A DNA stretch of 34,007 nt from Bacteroidales bacterium. Lineage in GTDB: Bacteria > Bacteroidota > Bacteroidia > Bacteroidales > GCA-2748055. A program made the translations under genes and the position numbers. Below, piece by piece: positions 1-9,200 of this stretch. Under the pieces are notes generated by a model. The model saw only the letters and a list, made by a program, of their open reading frames with translations. It had not been told where the DNA came from and did no database searches. The stretch lies in NCBI GenBank assembly GCA_029938715.1, contig JAOZUK010000022.1, forward strand, positions 1 through 34,007, written 5' to 3'. Position 1 is the first letter of the stretch. Every line of letters starts with the position of its first letter.

Positions 1-1434
1 TGTTTCTGCCACTGCAAAGAACATTCCCCTCTTCATCAGGGAATAGAGACGCTCACCGGGATGATCCCACAGCAGGTTATACATGCTTGCTTCACGGTCC
101 GATTTAATGTACCAGTCTCCTGTCATGTAAACACGGCCCTGATCGTCTGCTGCAAGTGCATTGATCATCCTGGCTGCCCTTCCATCCTGATCCACGATCT
201 TTCCATGGTCTGTGATCTGGTTGGGATCGTCTCCCTTTTTAAGTGAAATGCTTCTTAGATGCAGGTTTGAATTGTAGCCAACGATATCGGGATCTTCATC
301 CCTGGCCAGCTCGGGACTGATGGTCCGTTGCACTTCCAGGTCCTCATACTGCACGAAATAGAGCCTGTCGCCCCCTCTGGCGGTCTCATGAAAAGTGGAG
401 CCAATATTGGCGATGGGTTCAAAGGCCTCCCCGCTGGCAATATCCTTGGAGGGATCAAAGATCCATAGGCGCTCATCGCCACCTCCCCAGGCACCCATGG
501 CAAAGAGACAGCGCTCCCTACCGGGAAGTGCCTCCGTATAATTCCAGCAGCGGGTATTGTACATGTGCTTCCCGGTAACCGGTGTACCATCGATCAGTTT
601 GCCCTCTTTGGGAAGGACATCCTCATAGGTGATGATCTTTTCGGACTCAGGACTATAGCAATACAGATTTCCCCTGTCGTTTTCATACTGCCACTCCCTT
701 TTCCACAGAGTAAACCAGCAGTTCCCCTGATGGTCCACATAAAACCAGGGGGTTCCACCGGTTTCTCCAATGGTCACCTGGCCCAGGTCCTTAAACTCAC
801 CGGAAGCAATATCCACACGGAAGAGGTGTACGCCGCCTTCCTTGATCAGGTCCGGTTGGAAAGGACATACCATCACGTAAAGAACCTTGCGTTCCCGATC
901 CACCTGGATGGCAGAATAGATGGAATAGCGTGGCTTCACAATCCCAAAATCACGAAATTCTCCGGTGGCCATCTCATATCCCATTACATGTGCACCCGGA
1001 TAGATGTCGATTCCTTCGGGCCAGTAGTTGGAGAGGTGGGTGGCGAAATAGAGCCATCCATCCAGTTCCACAATGGGACTGTGAATCTTGCCCTGCTGGG
1101 ATCCGCTGAACTCCTCACCACAGACAATGGTCATATCCTCTGCGATCACACGGTGTTCTTTTTTTACCGGATCATATACATGGAAGCCTGCTCCGTGTCC
1201 GCTGGAGTGCGTGGAGGTAGCGAAGTAACAATTCCCGTCCGAGGCTACTCCAATGCCCTGCCACTGTCCATCCCACTCTTTGCAGATCTTATTCATGGAA
1301 AAGGAGCTGACCTGGCAGATCTTTCCTTCATGTTTCTCACCGGGTTTCTGGGCATTCACAGCAGGATGAATAGCAAAAAACAGTACCGCAAAAGACAGAG
1401 CGGAAACGATCATTTTAGTTCGGATGGATTTCAT
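1..1434 (-). CDS. Secreted beta-propeller-like protein, 3' end cut by window edge
   Basis: Reading the minus strand from the ATG at 1434-1432 gives 478 uninterrupted codons to the window edge, so the C-terminus is missing. The first ~29 residues are a classical signal peptide (MKSIRTK, then a hydrophobic stretch ending in AVNAQ), placing the protein in the periplasm or outside. The rest has blade-like repeats typical of beta-propellers: short strands such as GNCYFATS, GWLYFATH, KVLYVMV, GNCWFTLW and GRVYMTGDWY, spaced about 50-60 residues apart, with aromatic and Gly/Asp turns. No catalytic motif of a named family is visible, so this could be a lactonase-type (SMP-30-like) or binding propeller; no substrate is assigned. 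A long plus-strand open frame over it (565-1623) is only a shadow. It is divergent from the DUF1080 gene and has its own candidate promoter in the spacer. Confidence 0.8.
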   Translation of the reverse strand, partial: MKSIRTKMIVSALSFAVLFFAIHPAVNAQKPGEKHEGKICQVSSFSMNKICKEWDGQWQGIGVASDGNCYFATSTHSSGHGAGFHVYDPVKKEHRVIAEDMTIVCGEEFSGSQQGKIHSPIVELDGWLYFATHLSNYWPEGIDIYPGAHVMGYEMATGEFRDFGIVKPRYSIYSAIQVDRERKVLYVMVCPFQPDLIKEGGVHLFRVDIASGEFKDLGQVTIGETGGTPWFYVDHQGNCWFTLWKREWQYENDRGNLYCYSPESEKIITYEDVLPKEGKLIDGTPVTGKHMYNTRCWNYTEALPGRERCLFAMGAWGGGDERLWIFDPSKDIASGEAFEPIANIGSTFHETARGGDRLYFVQYEDLEVQRTISPELARDEDPDIVGYNSNLHLRSISLKKGDDPNQITDHGKIVDQDGRAARMINALAADDQGRVYMTGDWYIKSDREASMYNLLWDHPGERLYSLMKRGMFFAVAET

Positions 1435-1505
1435 GGTTTCTCTTTTTTTATGGTATGCTGCATCATAAGCATCCAGGGATGGGAGTGCATTTTTGTAGCT
1501 GTCTA

Positions 1506-1566
1506 TAAAGATAAGAGAGAGTTTTATCAATTCAAATTGGAACTCATATTTCTCCATTTATTTTTA
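1506..1566. promoter_or_regulatory. Candidate back-to-back Bacteroidota promoters
   Basis: The 175-bp spacer between the divergent genes holds two sets of elements like the Bacteroidota consensus TTTG-N19-21-TAnnTTTG. On the minus strand, TTTG (complement of 1533-1536) is 19 bases from TATCTTTA (complement of 1506-1513). On the plus strand, ATTG (1536-1539) is 19 bases from TATTTTTA (1559-1566). The two -33 elements abut at the CAAATTG sequence. Each -7 has one mismatch in its four fixed 3' bases, and the plus -33 has one mismatch. The rest of the spacer shows no RNA gene or open frame of note. Confidence 0.38.
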
Positions 1567-1609
1567 ACTTGCTATGTGCTCCTAATACTAATAGTTAAAT
1601 CCTCGAAAA

Positions 1610-2275
1610 ATGAAGAACATTAAATTAGTGGTGATAAGCCTGGTCATTTGTTTTGGAAACCTTGCCTGCTCAAATACAGGATCAAATTGGAACCCCTTGT
1701 TTGGCGAAGAATTTAGCCAGGCTAGCTATGAGGCAGGTAGCTGGGAGATTCAGGACAATGTGCTGATCGCTCTTGAAGATAGAGTCATATGGGCGCCTGG
1801 TGAACATGAAAACTTTGTACTTGAATTGGAGTTCAAGAATGAGATCGGTACAAATAGCGGAATCATTGTCTATTGTACAGATGAAGAGAACTGGATCCCC
1901 AATTCAGTAGAAATTCAAATTGCAGATGATTACTGCGAAAAGTGGGGGGAGGCTAGAAAAGATTATCAGTGTGGGGCAATTTTTGGTCACCTACCTGCCA
2001 GTGAGCAAAAAGTGGTCAACGAGCCCGGGGAATGGAATAAGTTGCAGCTTACCTGCAAAGGCCAGCAGATTGATGTTGTGCTAAATGGTCAAAAAGTGAC
2101 CAGCATGGATATGTCTGAATGGACATCCGGCACTACAAATCCGGATGGTAGCGAAATACCCAGTTGGCTACCAACACCATTTGCAGAATTACCTACAAAA
2201 GGAAGTATTGGCATTCAGGGAAAACATGGCGATTCATCCATCAGTTTCAGGAATGTCCGGATCAAAGCATTGTAA
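1610..2275 (+). CDS. DUF1080 (3-keto-disaccharide hydrolase-like) lipoprotein
   Basis: This 221-aa protein starts with a short lipoprotein signal (MKNIKLVVIS... NLAC|SNTG). The rest matches the DUF1080 / 3-keto-disaccharide hydrolase fold, a concanavalin-like beta-sandwich. The visible landmarks are the N-terminal strand GSWEIQDNVLIA, the core NFVLELEFKNEIGTNSGI, the SVEIQIADD strand with the EIQI hallmark, the EWNKLQLTCKGQQIDVVLNG strand, and the closing GSIGIQGKHGDSSISFRNVRI. Members hydrolyse 3-keto-glycosides or bind sugars. DUF1080 proteins are usually about 200-280 aa, so this is a single complete domain. It converges with the beta-helix gene, 29 bp away. Which sugar it acts on cannot be told from the sequence. 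Confidence 0.85.
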   Translation: MKNIKLVVISLVICFGNLACSNTGSNWNPLFGEEFSQASYEAGSWEIQDNVLIALEDRVIWAPGEHENFVLELEFKNEIGTNSGIIVYCTDEENWIPNSVEIQIADDYCEKWGEARKDYQCGAIFGHLPASEQKVVNEPGEWNKLQLTCKGQQIDVVLNGQKVTSMDMSEWTSGTTNPDGSEIPSWLPTPFAELPTKGSIGIQGKHGDSSISFRNVRIKAL

Positions 2276-2282
2276 CAACCGG

Positions 2283-2296
2283 ACAGGAAAGCCTGT
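2283..2296. terminator. Small hairpin between convergent genes, possible terminator
   Basis: A perfect 5-bp inverted repeat (ACAGG, loop AAAG, CCTGT) lies in the 29-bp gap between the convergent DUF1080 and beta-helix genes. There is no clear T-run on either side (A-rich sequence follows on the plus strand), so it is a weak bidirectional terminator candidate supported mainly by position. Confidence 0.3.
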
Positions 2297-2304
2297 TAGA
2301 AAAA

Positions 2305-3519
2305 TTAATTCAGGTTATGTTCGACGATGGAATTCTTCAGGTATGACTGATCAGTGGGTGCATCTGTAATCACATTTCCTGAAAAATTGACCCGTTCACT
2401 GGGCTTACCTCTCAGTTCAAGCGCTTTGGGACGAACCGATGAGATCAGGTTTCCCACCACGCATATATCTGAGGTGCCTTCAAAAACAAGACCTCCGGCA
2501 CTTAAATCTTCAATGCGTTTGGTTTCATGCTGTCCAATGTAGCTATCGGAAAAATTATTCCCTGATACAGTAATTCTCCCGCTTTCCGGACCGATTTCAA
2601 GTGCATCTTTTCCCATGATGGTAAAGGTGTTGGCACTTACGGTGCACCCATGAGCGTCCTTCAGGTCGACCCCGCCGGAGCCATTGTGTGCTATCACATT
2701 GGCACTAACTGTGGTTCCATAGCAATCCTTGCCGAGCACAACTGCTTTGCCAGCACACTCTTCGATCATATTTCCTGCCAGCACTGATCCATAGGTGTTT
2801 TCAATCACCACTCCATTTCCCAGATGATCATCAAGGTTATTCCCTGTCATGCACAGATTATATCCATCCGTGCAGCGTAACGCATCCTGGTTCTCCTCAA
2901 ACTGATTGGCAGAAACGATAATATCATGACAGCCAATCAGATTCACTCCTGTTCCTTTGTTATAAGTGAATAATGAATTGGCAATGCGCGGATCCTCATA
3001 ACAGTAATAGAGCTTGATCCCATCGCCACCATGGTAACTGACGGTTACACCCTGCATGAACAATTCATTAATCCTTCGGAATTCAATGCCGTCTCCGCTC
3101 TTTTCGTTTCCGGTGACACGAAAATTCAACAAACTGATCCGCCACAATTCCGATTCACGGCTCTCATCTTTATCCGGATGCTGTATAAGCATTGCCGGCA
3201 TCCCTTCTCTGTTCATGTTTTTTATATGTGTAGCACTCCCGGACCCTTCAATTTGCACATCCGGTTTATTGATGATCAGTGGCTCATAGATCTCAAATAC
3301 TCCGGGAGGAATTCGAACAACACCACCCTCCTCTGAAAGCGCATCTATCGCCTCTTGAAGACTCGAATAATCGCCTGCATCAATGCACTCTCTTGCACCG
3401 GGGAGCCGGAGGGTTTGATTCTGGGAGGAAATGGGTGTCTTGCCCTGTGAAAACAGGTAAACAACTGCAAGAATGACCAGTAAAGCAGCGGGGAATAACT
3501 TCACAACCGTTTTTTTCAT
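2305..3519 (-). CDS. Secreted right-handed parallel beta-helix protein
   Basis: This 404-aa protein has an N-terminal membrane-spanning or signal segment (KLFPAALLVILAVVYLFS, residues ~7-25). It is followed by the pectate-lyase-superfamily cap, where residues ~45-85 read DYSSLQEAIDAL, GGVVRIPPGVFEI and VQIEGSG. From about residue 130 to the end it is a ladder of ~22-24-residue rungs with N-x-(F/I) turns, for example NNLDDHLGNGVVIENT, NMIEECAGKAVVLG, NVIAHNGSGGVDLKDA, NTFTIMGKDALEIG and NNFSDSYI. That is the signature of right-handed parallel beta-helices found in polysaccharide lyases, epimerases and GH28-like enzymes. I see no diagnostic catalytic triad, so the activity is unassigned (lyase, epimerase or binding). 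It is the second gene after the small peptide 41 bp upstream. Confidence 0.82.
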   Translation of the reverse strand: MKKTVVKLFPAALLVILAVVYLFSQGKTPISSQNQTLRLPGARECIDAGDYSSLQEAIDALSEEGGVVRIPPGVFEIYEPLIINKPDVQIEGSGSATHIKNMNREGMPAMLIQHPDKDESRESELWRISLLNFRVTGNEKSGDGIEFRRINELFMQGVTVSYHGGDGIKLYYCYEDPRIANSLFTYNKGTGVNLIGCHDIIVSANQFEENQDALRCTDGYNLCMTGNNLDDHLGNGVVIENTYGSVLAGNMIEECAGKAVVLGKDCYGTTVSANVIAHNGSGGVDLKDAHGCTVSANTFTIMGKDALEIGPESGRITVSGNNFSDSYIGQHETKRIEDLSAGGLVFEGTSDICVVGNLISSVRPKALELRGKPSERVNFSGNVITDAPTDQSYLKNSIVEHNLN

Positions 3520-3560
3520 GATTTGATTTTTATGGATGATTAAAAGAATTTACATCAAAT

Positions 3561-3722
3561 TCAAAAGCCCTTTAAAGGGGTATTCACCGGATCGAGGTAA
3601 ATCGTGTCACCAGTTGTTGGGTGCAAATAATCACCCAGCTCCATTCCTTTTGTGTAGGTACCCATACCAAGAATGATGATAAAGAGGCCGATCAGTTTCT
3701 TTTGTAGGGTTATTTTTCTCAT
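3561..3722 (-). CDS. Small single-pass membrane peptide, hypothetical
   Basis: An open frame runs from 3803 on the minus strand. The ATG at 3722 is preferred because it gives a normal export-like N-terminus (MRKITLQKKLIGLFIIILGMG), while the upstream 27 codons have no such logic and reach into the divergent spacer. The product is 53 aa: a basic head, one hydrophobic segment (residues ~10-22), then a short polar tail ending in DTIYLDPVNTPLKGF. It lies 41 bp upstream of the beta-helix gene in the same direction, so it is probably the first gene of a two-gene unit. No family is recognised. Calling it real rests on its N-terminal pattern and position, and a chance open frame cannot be excluded. 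Confidence 0.5.
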   Translation of the reverse strand: MRKITLQKKLIGLFIIILGMGTYTKGMELGDYLHPTTGDTIYLDPVNTPLKGF

Positions 3723-3810
3723 CTTGGTGTTATTGTCGAAGTAGTTGCTGTTTTTAAGTAGGGCAGTTAAAGTTAAACAGAATCCCGGGTTTAAATAAAA
3801 CAATTACACG

Positions 3811-4983
3811 ATGAATTCACTTTCAAAATGGCTGTTTCGATTGGCGGGCACTACACTGTTTATGATGTATGCAGTTACTTCATTTTCGCAGGCACATAAG
3901 GTCAAAGACTTTGTGATCTACGAAGACACCTCTTTTTATGCTGCTTTCCCCTCAGTGATTAAGAGCGAAGACGGGGAGATCCTGGTGGCTTTTCGCAGGG
4001 CTCCGGACAGGACAGTATTTCAGGAGAAGAGTACCAACCATGTGGACCCCAACAGCTATCTGGTGCTTGTGCGGTCGAGGGATAATGGATTATCGTGGTC
4101 AAAAGAGCCGGAATTGATTTCAGCTCACCCCTTTGGGGGCTCACAGGATCCTTGTTTGCTTAAACTCAAAGATGGCACACTCTTGTGTACAAGCTATACC
4201 TGGGCATATATTCGGGGAGATGTGGAAGATCTTAGACAACCTGTATTTGAAGCTATTGAAGGAGTCGTTTTTCTGGGAGGCTATGTGATGCGTTCATCGG
4301 ATATGGGAAACTTCTGGGATGGACCCTTTACTCCGCCCAGCATCCCCCCTGAAGTCAAATATTCCGCCCTTGGAGAACCCCTGCCGGCATACAATCGAGG
4401 AGCCTTATGGGAAGGACACGATGGCCGCATATTCTGGGTGGTTGCCGCCAGTAGCGACCCCAATGACCTGAGCAGAACCTCCAATTATCTGTTGATTTCT
4501 GAAGATAAAGGGTTAAGCTGGCAATATTCATGCCCGGTAGCAGTGGACGATGAGGCTGCATTCAATGAAACTTCCGTGTATGAAACGCCCAAAGGAGATC
4601 TGGTGGCTTTTATCCGTTCAGCCCGTCTTGAGGACCAGGCCTGTATTGCCCGTTCAACTGATGGGGGAGACTCTTTTGGCCCCTGGCAAAAAATGGGATT
4701 CCAGGGGCATCCGCTACAAGCTTTGCGGTTACCCGATAACAGGGTATTCCTGGTGTATGGGTACCGGCATAAGCCCTATGGGATCAGAGCACGCATTTTA
4801 AATGCTGAATGCACCGATTATGGTACGGCAGAGGAGATCATTATCCGGGAAGACGGAGGTTCCACAGACATTGGTTATCCCTGGGCCGTCATGCTGGATG
4901 AGAACCGGGTGCTGGTTACCTACTATTTTAATATTGAAAACGGCACCAGACATATAGCCGGATCTGTCCTGGAAATTGATTGA
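3811..4983 (+). CDS. Secreted BNR/Asp-box sialidase-superfamily protein
   Basis: This 390-aa protein has a signal peptide (ending near TSFSQ) and is built as a six-bladed sialidase propeller. Four Asp-boxes of the S-x-D-x-G-x-x-(W/F) type are readable: SRDNGLSW, SSDMGNFW, SEDKGLSW and STDGGDSF. An Arg-rich segment near the N-terminus (LVAFRRAPDR) sits where the first arginine of the sialidase triad is expected, but it is not the classic FRIP form. Sialidases (GH33) release terminal sialic acids; the same fold also serves other exo-glycosidases and binding proteins, so specificity is open. It is the first gene of a plus-strand operon, followed after 34 bp by the GH99-like gene. It is divergent from the small peptide gene, 88 bp away. 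Confidence 0.83.
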   Translation: MNSLSKWLFRLAGTTLFMMYAVTSFSQAHKVKDFVIYEDTSFYAAFPSVIKSEDGEILVAFRRAPDRTVFQEKSTNHVDPNSYLVLVRSRDNGLSWSKEPELISAHPFGGSQDPCLLKLKDGTLLCTSYTWAYIRGDVEDLRQPVFEAIEGVVFLGGYVMRSSDMGNFWDGPFTPPSIPPEVKYSALGEPLPAYNRGALWEGHDGRIFWVVAASSDPNDLSRTSNYLLISEDKGLSWQYSCPVAVDDEAAFNETSVYETPKGDLVAFIRSARLEDQACIARSTDGGDSFGPWQKMGFQGHPLQALRLPDNRVFLVYGYRHKPYGIRARILNAECTDYGTAEEIIIREDGGSTDIGYPWAVMLDENRVLVTYYFNIENGTRHIAGSVLEID

Positions 4984-5017
4984 ATAGCCTCTCCTTAAAC
5001 CACTAAAGCAAAGTAAA

Positions 5018-6244
5018 ATGAAAAATCGAAAATTAGCCCATAGCCATTTTTTTCTTTCCATCTTTTCAATTTTCTTTTTGCCATATTCTTGTACTCCCAA
5101 AAAGAGTGAGAAACAATCAGTCGACAATTATAATGTTGCCGCCTATATCTGGCCATCCTGCCACCACGACAAACGTTTTGGCGATATGTTATGGCCGGAA
5201 GGGACGGGAGAATGGGAAATAATCAAAAAAGGAACTCCCAGGTTTGAGGGTCATTATCAACCCAAGGTGCCTTTATGGGGTTATGAAATGGATGATGATC
5301 CTGCAGTGATGGAAAGGTGGATTGATGCTGCTACCGATCATGGAGTCAATGTGTTTATTTTCGATTGGTATTGGTTTGACGGGGGGCCATTTCTGGAAAG
5401 CTCCCTGAACAACGGGTTTCTGAAAGCCAAGAACAATGAAAAAATGAAGTTTTACGTGATGTGGGCAAATCATACTGTAAAAAGGAACTATTGGAATGTA
5501 TATGCATATGGGGATGACACATCAGTGCTTTGGGAGGGTCCCACAGATATAGAGAACTTTAAAAAAGTTGTTCAAAGGACCATTGATCAATATTTCAAGA
5601 AACCCAACTATTTTAAAATTGATGATATGCCCGTGTTTTATATCTTTTCTCCGGATAACCTTGTGAAAGGTTTGGGTGGACTTGCAAATACAAGAGATGC
5701 TCTTGCATACTTCAGAGAAGAGACAAGGAAAGCAGGTTTTCCGGGAATGCATCTTCAATTCAGGGCCGGAGGTGGAATGACCCCAAGTTTGCTTGGTGGT
5801 GATTTAAGTGAAGGAAAAAGCGTCAATGAAATTATTGAATATTTAGGAGTAAACAGTGTGACAAAATATGGCTGGGGTCCTATGGAAGATTATGTAAAGC
5901 TGGGTGCTGAAACAATGAAAAAGAGAGAGATACTGGATGCAACTTTGGATGTTCCCTATTTTCCGAATGTTTCAATTGGTTGGGACGATACGCCCAGGTT
6001 TCCGCACAAAGGGAAAGAGGATATTACGCATTCTAATAAATCGCCGGAAAGTTTTGCTGCTTATCTTCAAAAAGCAAAAGAATATTGCGACGACCGGCCT
6101 GAACAACCTAAACTCATCACCATCTTTTCATGGAATGAATGGGTTGAAGGTAGCTATCTGCTACCGGACATGAAATATGGATTTAGCCATCTGGAAGCTG
6201 TAAAGAAGGTGATGAGTGGAGAATATGATAAATATCCCGAATGA
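5018..6244 (+). CDS. GH99-like / WbsX-type lipoprotein glycosidase
   Basis: This 408-aa protein has a hydrophobic leader ending in a probable lipobox (FFLPYSC|TPKK). The body matches the GH99-like domain (Glyco_tran_WbsX family). It opens with NVAAYIWPSCH and GHYQPKVPLWGY, has the core GVNVFIFDWYWFDGGPFL at residues ~110-127, and closes with the family's end motif FSWNEWVEGSYLLPD followed by HLEAVKKV. The Glu residues of NEWVEG are the conserved active-site candidates. True GH99 enzymes are endo-alpha-mannosidases or mannanases; the WbsX-like branch is poorly characterised and first seen in O-antigen clusters. Lipidation and operon context favour glycan hydrolysis at the cell surface or in the periplasm. 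Its stop overlaps the next start by 4 nt (ATGA). Sampled by eye, the gene looks more AT-rich than its neighbours. Confidence 0.82.
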   Translation: MKNRKLAHSHFFLSIFSIFFLPYSCTPKKSEKQSVDNYNVAAYIWPSCHHDKRFGDMLWPEGTGEWEIIKKGTPRFEGHYQPKVPLWGYEMDDDPAVMERWIDAATDHGVNVFIFDWYWFDGGPFLESSLNNGFLKAKNNEKMKFYVMWANHTVKRNYWNVYAYGDDTSVLWEGPTDIENFKKVVQRTIDQYFKKPNYFKIDDMPVFYIFSPDNLVKGLGGLANTRDALAYFREETRKAGFPGMHLQFRAGGGMTPSLLGGDLSEGKSVNEIIEYLGVNSVTKYGWGPMEDYVKLGAETMKKREILDATLDVPYFPNVSIGWDDTPRFPHKGKEDITHSNKSPESFAAYLQKAKEYCDDRPEQPKLITIFSWNEWVEGSYLLPDMKYGFSHLEAVKKVMSGEYDKYPE

Positions 6245-9200
6245 GAATCATCCTTGGTCTTGTTCTGTTTTTGTCAATCGCCTGTCAGGCCCACGCGAAA
6301 AAACATGTAAAAATTGCCACCATTGGGGCAGCCTCCCCACATCTGAATCTGGATCAGGAACCACAGGAACTTGTGGACCAGATGATTGAATTCTGGCGAA
6401 ATGAATTGAACCGGGTACTTCCCGACAAACCAGATCTGATTGTGTTGCCGGAAGCTTGCGATCGTCCCGCAGGAATGACTCAGGAAACCCAGTTCCGGTA
6501 TTTTAAAGTTCGTGGGAACCAGGTGATGCAATATTTCAGATCCGTGGCAAAAGAGAATCACTGTTATATTGCCTTTGGAATGAAGCGCCAGATAGAAGAC
6601 GGAAGTTGGAGAAATTCCTGCATCCTGCTGGACAGAGAAGGCAATACTACCGGCATATACAATAAGAATTTTCCTACCATCGGGGAGATGGAAGCCGGTA
6701 TTGTAGCCGGAAAAGAAGCCCCTCTCTTTCAGTGCGATTTTGGGAGCGTTGCCTGTGCCATCTGTTTTGATCTTAATTTTGACGAATTATGTCGACGGTA
6801 CGCCGGGCAGCATCCCGATATTATATTATTCCCTTCCATGTATCACGGAGGTCTGGTACAGAGCAACTGGGCCTACTCATGCAGGGCCTATTTTGTGGGA
6901 TCAATAGGTGTTGAAAGCCTTCCCTCTGAAATTCGCAATCCCCTGGGAAAAGTTATTGCCACATCCACCAATTACTTTCCTTATGCCGTAAGCACGATTA
7001 ATCTTGATTACTGTCTGGCACATCTCGATAATAACTGGACCAGATTAAGTGACATGAAGAGGAAATACGGTGAGGAGGTAATCATTTCAGATCCGGGGGA
7101 GATAGGCGCAGTATTATTAACCAGTGAGCATGAGACCATAAGCATTCATGAAATGGTTCAGGAATTTGGGATCACCCTGCTTGATGAATACCTGGATCAT
7201 TCGAGAGAGTACAGGAATAGGCCGGGTGACAGTGACATTATCATTGAAAATGCGGAAATGCGTCTGGTTGTTGGAGCGGACGGATCGGCCCGTAGCCTGA
7301 TACATAAAGCCAGTGGGCAGGAGTGCCTGATGAAGGGTATCACGACTCCGGTCTTTTCAATAACCCAGTACAGGCCGTACGATAATGAAATTCAGTTAGC
7401 TTATCCGGCCGAAATAAAAACATTTGCAGCAGATTCGGTTTACAGGGTAGGAGATGATCTTGTCATCAATTTCGAACTCATTGACTACGAAGCCACAGTA
7501 GGATTGAAAATAGCAGAGGATTACATCGGCTTTACATTGAAAAAACTGGAGTACCATATGGCTGATTTTGGCGTAAAACGTAAAACCCGAATTGATGAAT
7601 TCACCCTTCTGCAGCTGCCTGTGAAGGAGAGGTCTCATTTTGGGGAATGGCTCAATGTGACATGGGATGAAGATATCGCTGTAAATTTACTGGCAACAGA
7701 TCCTTATACCCGGATCGATGCAGAAGATATGCCCGGGTATAAACTCTTTCAGGCAGGTGGCATGGGCGAAGTGAAAGTAGAAGGAGTCGGTGCAGCACTT
7801 ATCACCACAGAGAAATCTAAACTTCTGGATCGCATTGATCGGGTGGAGCGAGACTTCGGTCTTCCCCTGGGTGTTGAAAGTCGAAGAAATAAGGAATACA
7901 AAAATTCCTATTATGAACTCAGGGATGTTACGCTGCAAAATATCGATGAACATATTGTTTTTGCCAGAGAGGGTGGATTCAGGCAAATGGTCATTTATTA
8001 CCCGGATTTTGCTGTTTCCATGGGTCATTTCCCCTGGCGGAGTGAATATCCCAATGGGATGGATGATCTGAAGGAGATCACCCGTAAAATAGAAGAGGCT
8101 GGAATGATCCCGGGATTTCATATCCATTACAATAAGGCCCAGAAGAATGATCCGTATGTGACTCCGGTTCCGGATCCGCGACTGAATCTGAGAGAGATTT
8201 TTACCCTTCGGAAAAATTTAGGGATTGGTGATGTTACCATTGAAATAGAGGAAAATCCAGCCGACATTACCCTGGAAGAGGGCCGGCGAATATTAAAAAT
8301 CGGCAGCGAATTGATTGCCTATAAGAGCTTCACCACCACTCCTCCATATCAATTTCTGAATTGTGAAAGAGGTGCACTAAATACAACACCGGTCACCCGT
8401 GAAATGGGCGATCTGATTGGATTGCTTGACGTGGATACCTGGCCCATATTTGTACGGTTTAATCAGCAAACAGATATTCAGGAAGAGGTGGCTGAGAGGC
8501 TTGCCGGAATCATTAAGGAGGCCGGGTTTAAGTTCCTTTATTACGATGGCGCAGAGGATGTGCCTCCACCTTACTGGTATCATGTATCGAAGGCACAACT
8601 TGCGGTGCATGATGCTTTGGAAAGTAAACCGCTTTTCGCAGAAGGTGCACTCAAGTCGCATTTTAGCTGGCATATTTTAACACGCGGTAACGCCTTTGAC
8701 ACATTCCCACCGGAGGTGATTAAGGAAGCAACAAGGAAACATCCCCTTTCCGAAATAGAACTTGTATCAAATGATTTTACCTCCATTGATTTCGGTTGGA
8801 TAGGATATGTGGCTCCAGGAGAGGAGACCATCGGCATGCAACCCGATATGCTGGAATATGTAAGCAGCAGGGCAGCAGCATGGAATTCGGTAATTTCACT
8901 GGTTGGAAACCTTGATCATCTTAAGAATCATCCCAGGACTGCCGATAACCTGGAAGTCATTCGCAGATGGGAGGAGGTACGAACCACAGACTTTCTATCC
9001 GAAGATCTGAAAGAAGATTTAAAGGATCCTTTCCAGGAGCATCTGTTGCTGATAAATGAGGAAGGAGCTTATGAGCTTCTCCCTTACAGTCAAATCTCAA
9101 ATACCGGGCACGGAAATAATGGTTTACGTGCTTTTATATTTGAACGCAATCATAAGAGCTGGGTCGTGTACTGGCATATGTCCGGTGAGGGCACTGTTGA

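Noticed and set aside
565-1623. Long plus-strand open frame of 352 codons
   Set aside because: It lies opposite the partial secreted propeller gene, whose minus-strand reading has a signal peptide and propeller strands; the plus reading is low-complexity and its end runs into the DUF1080 start.
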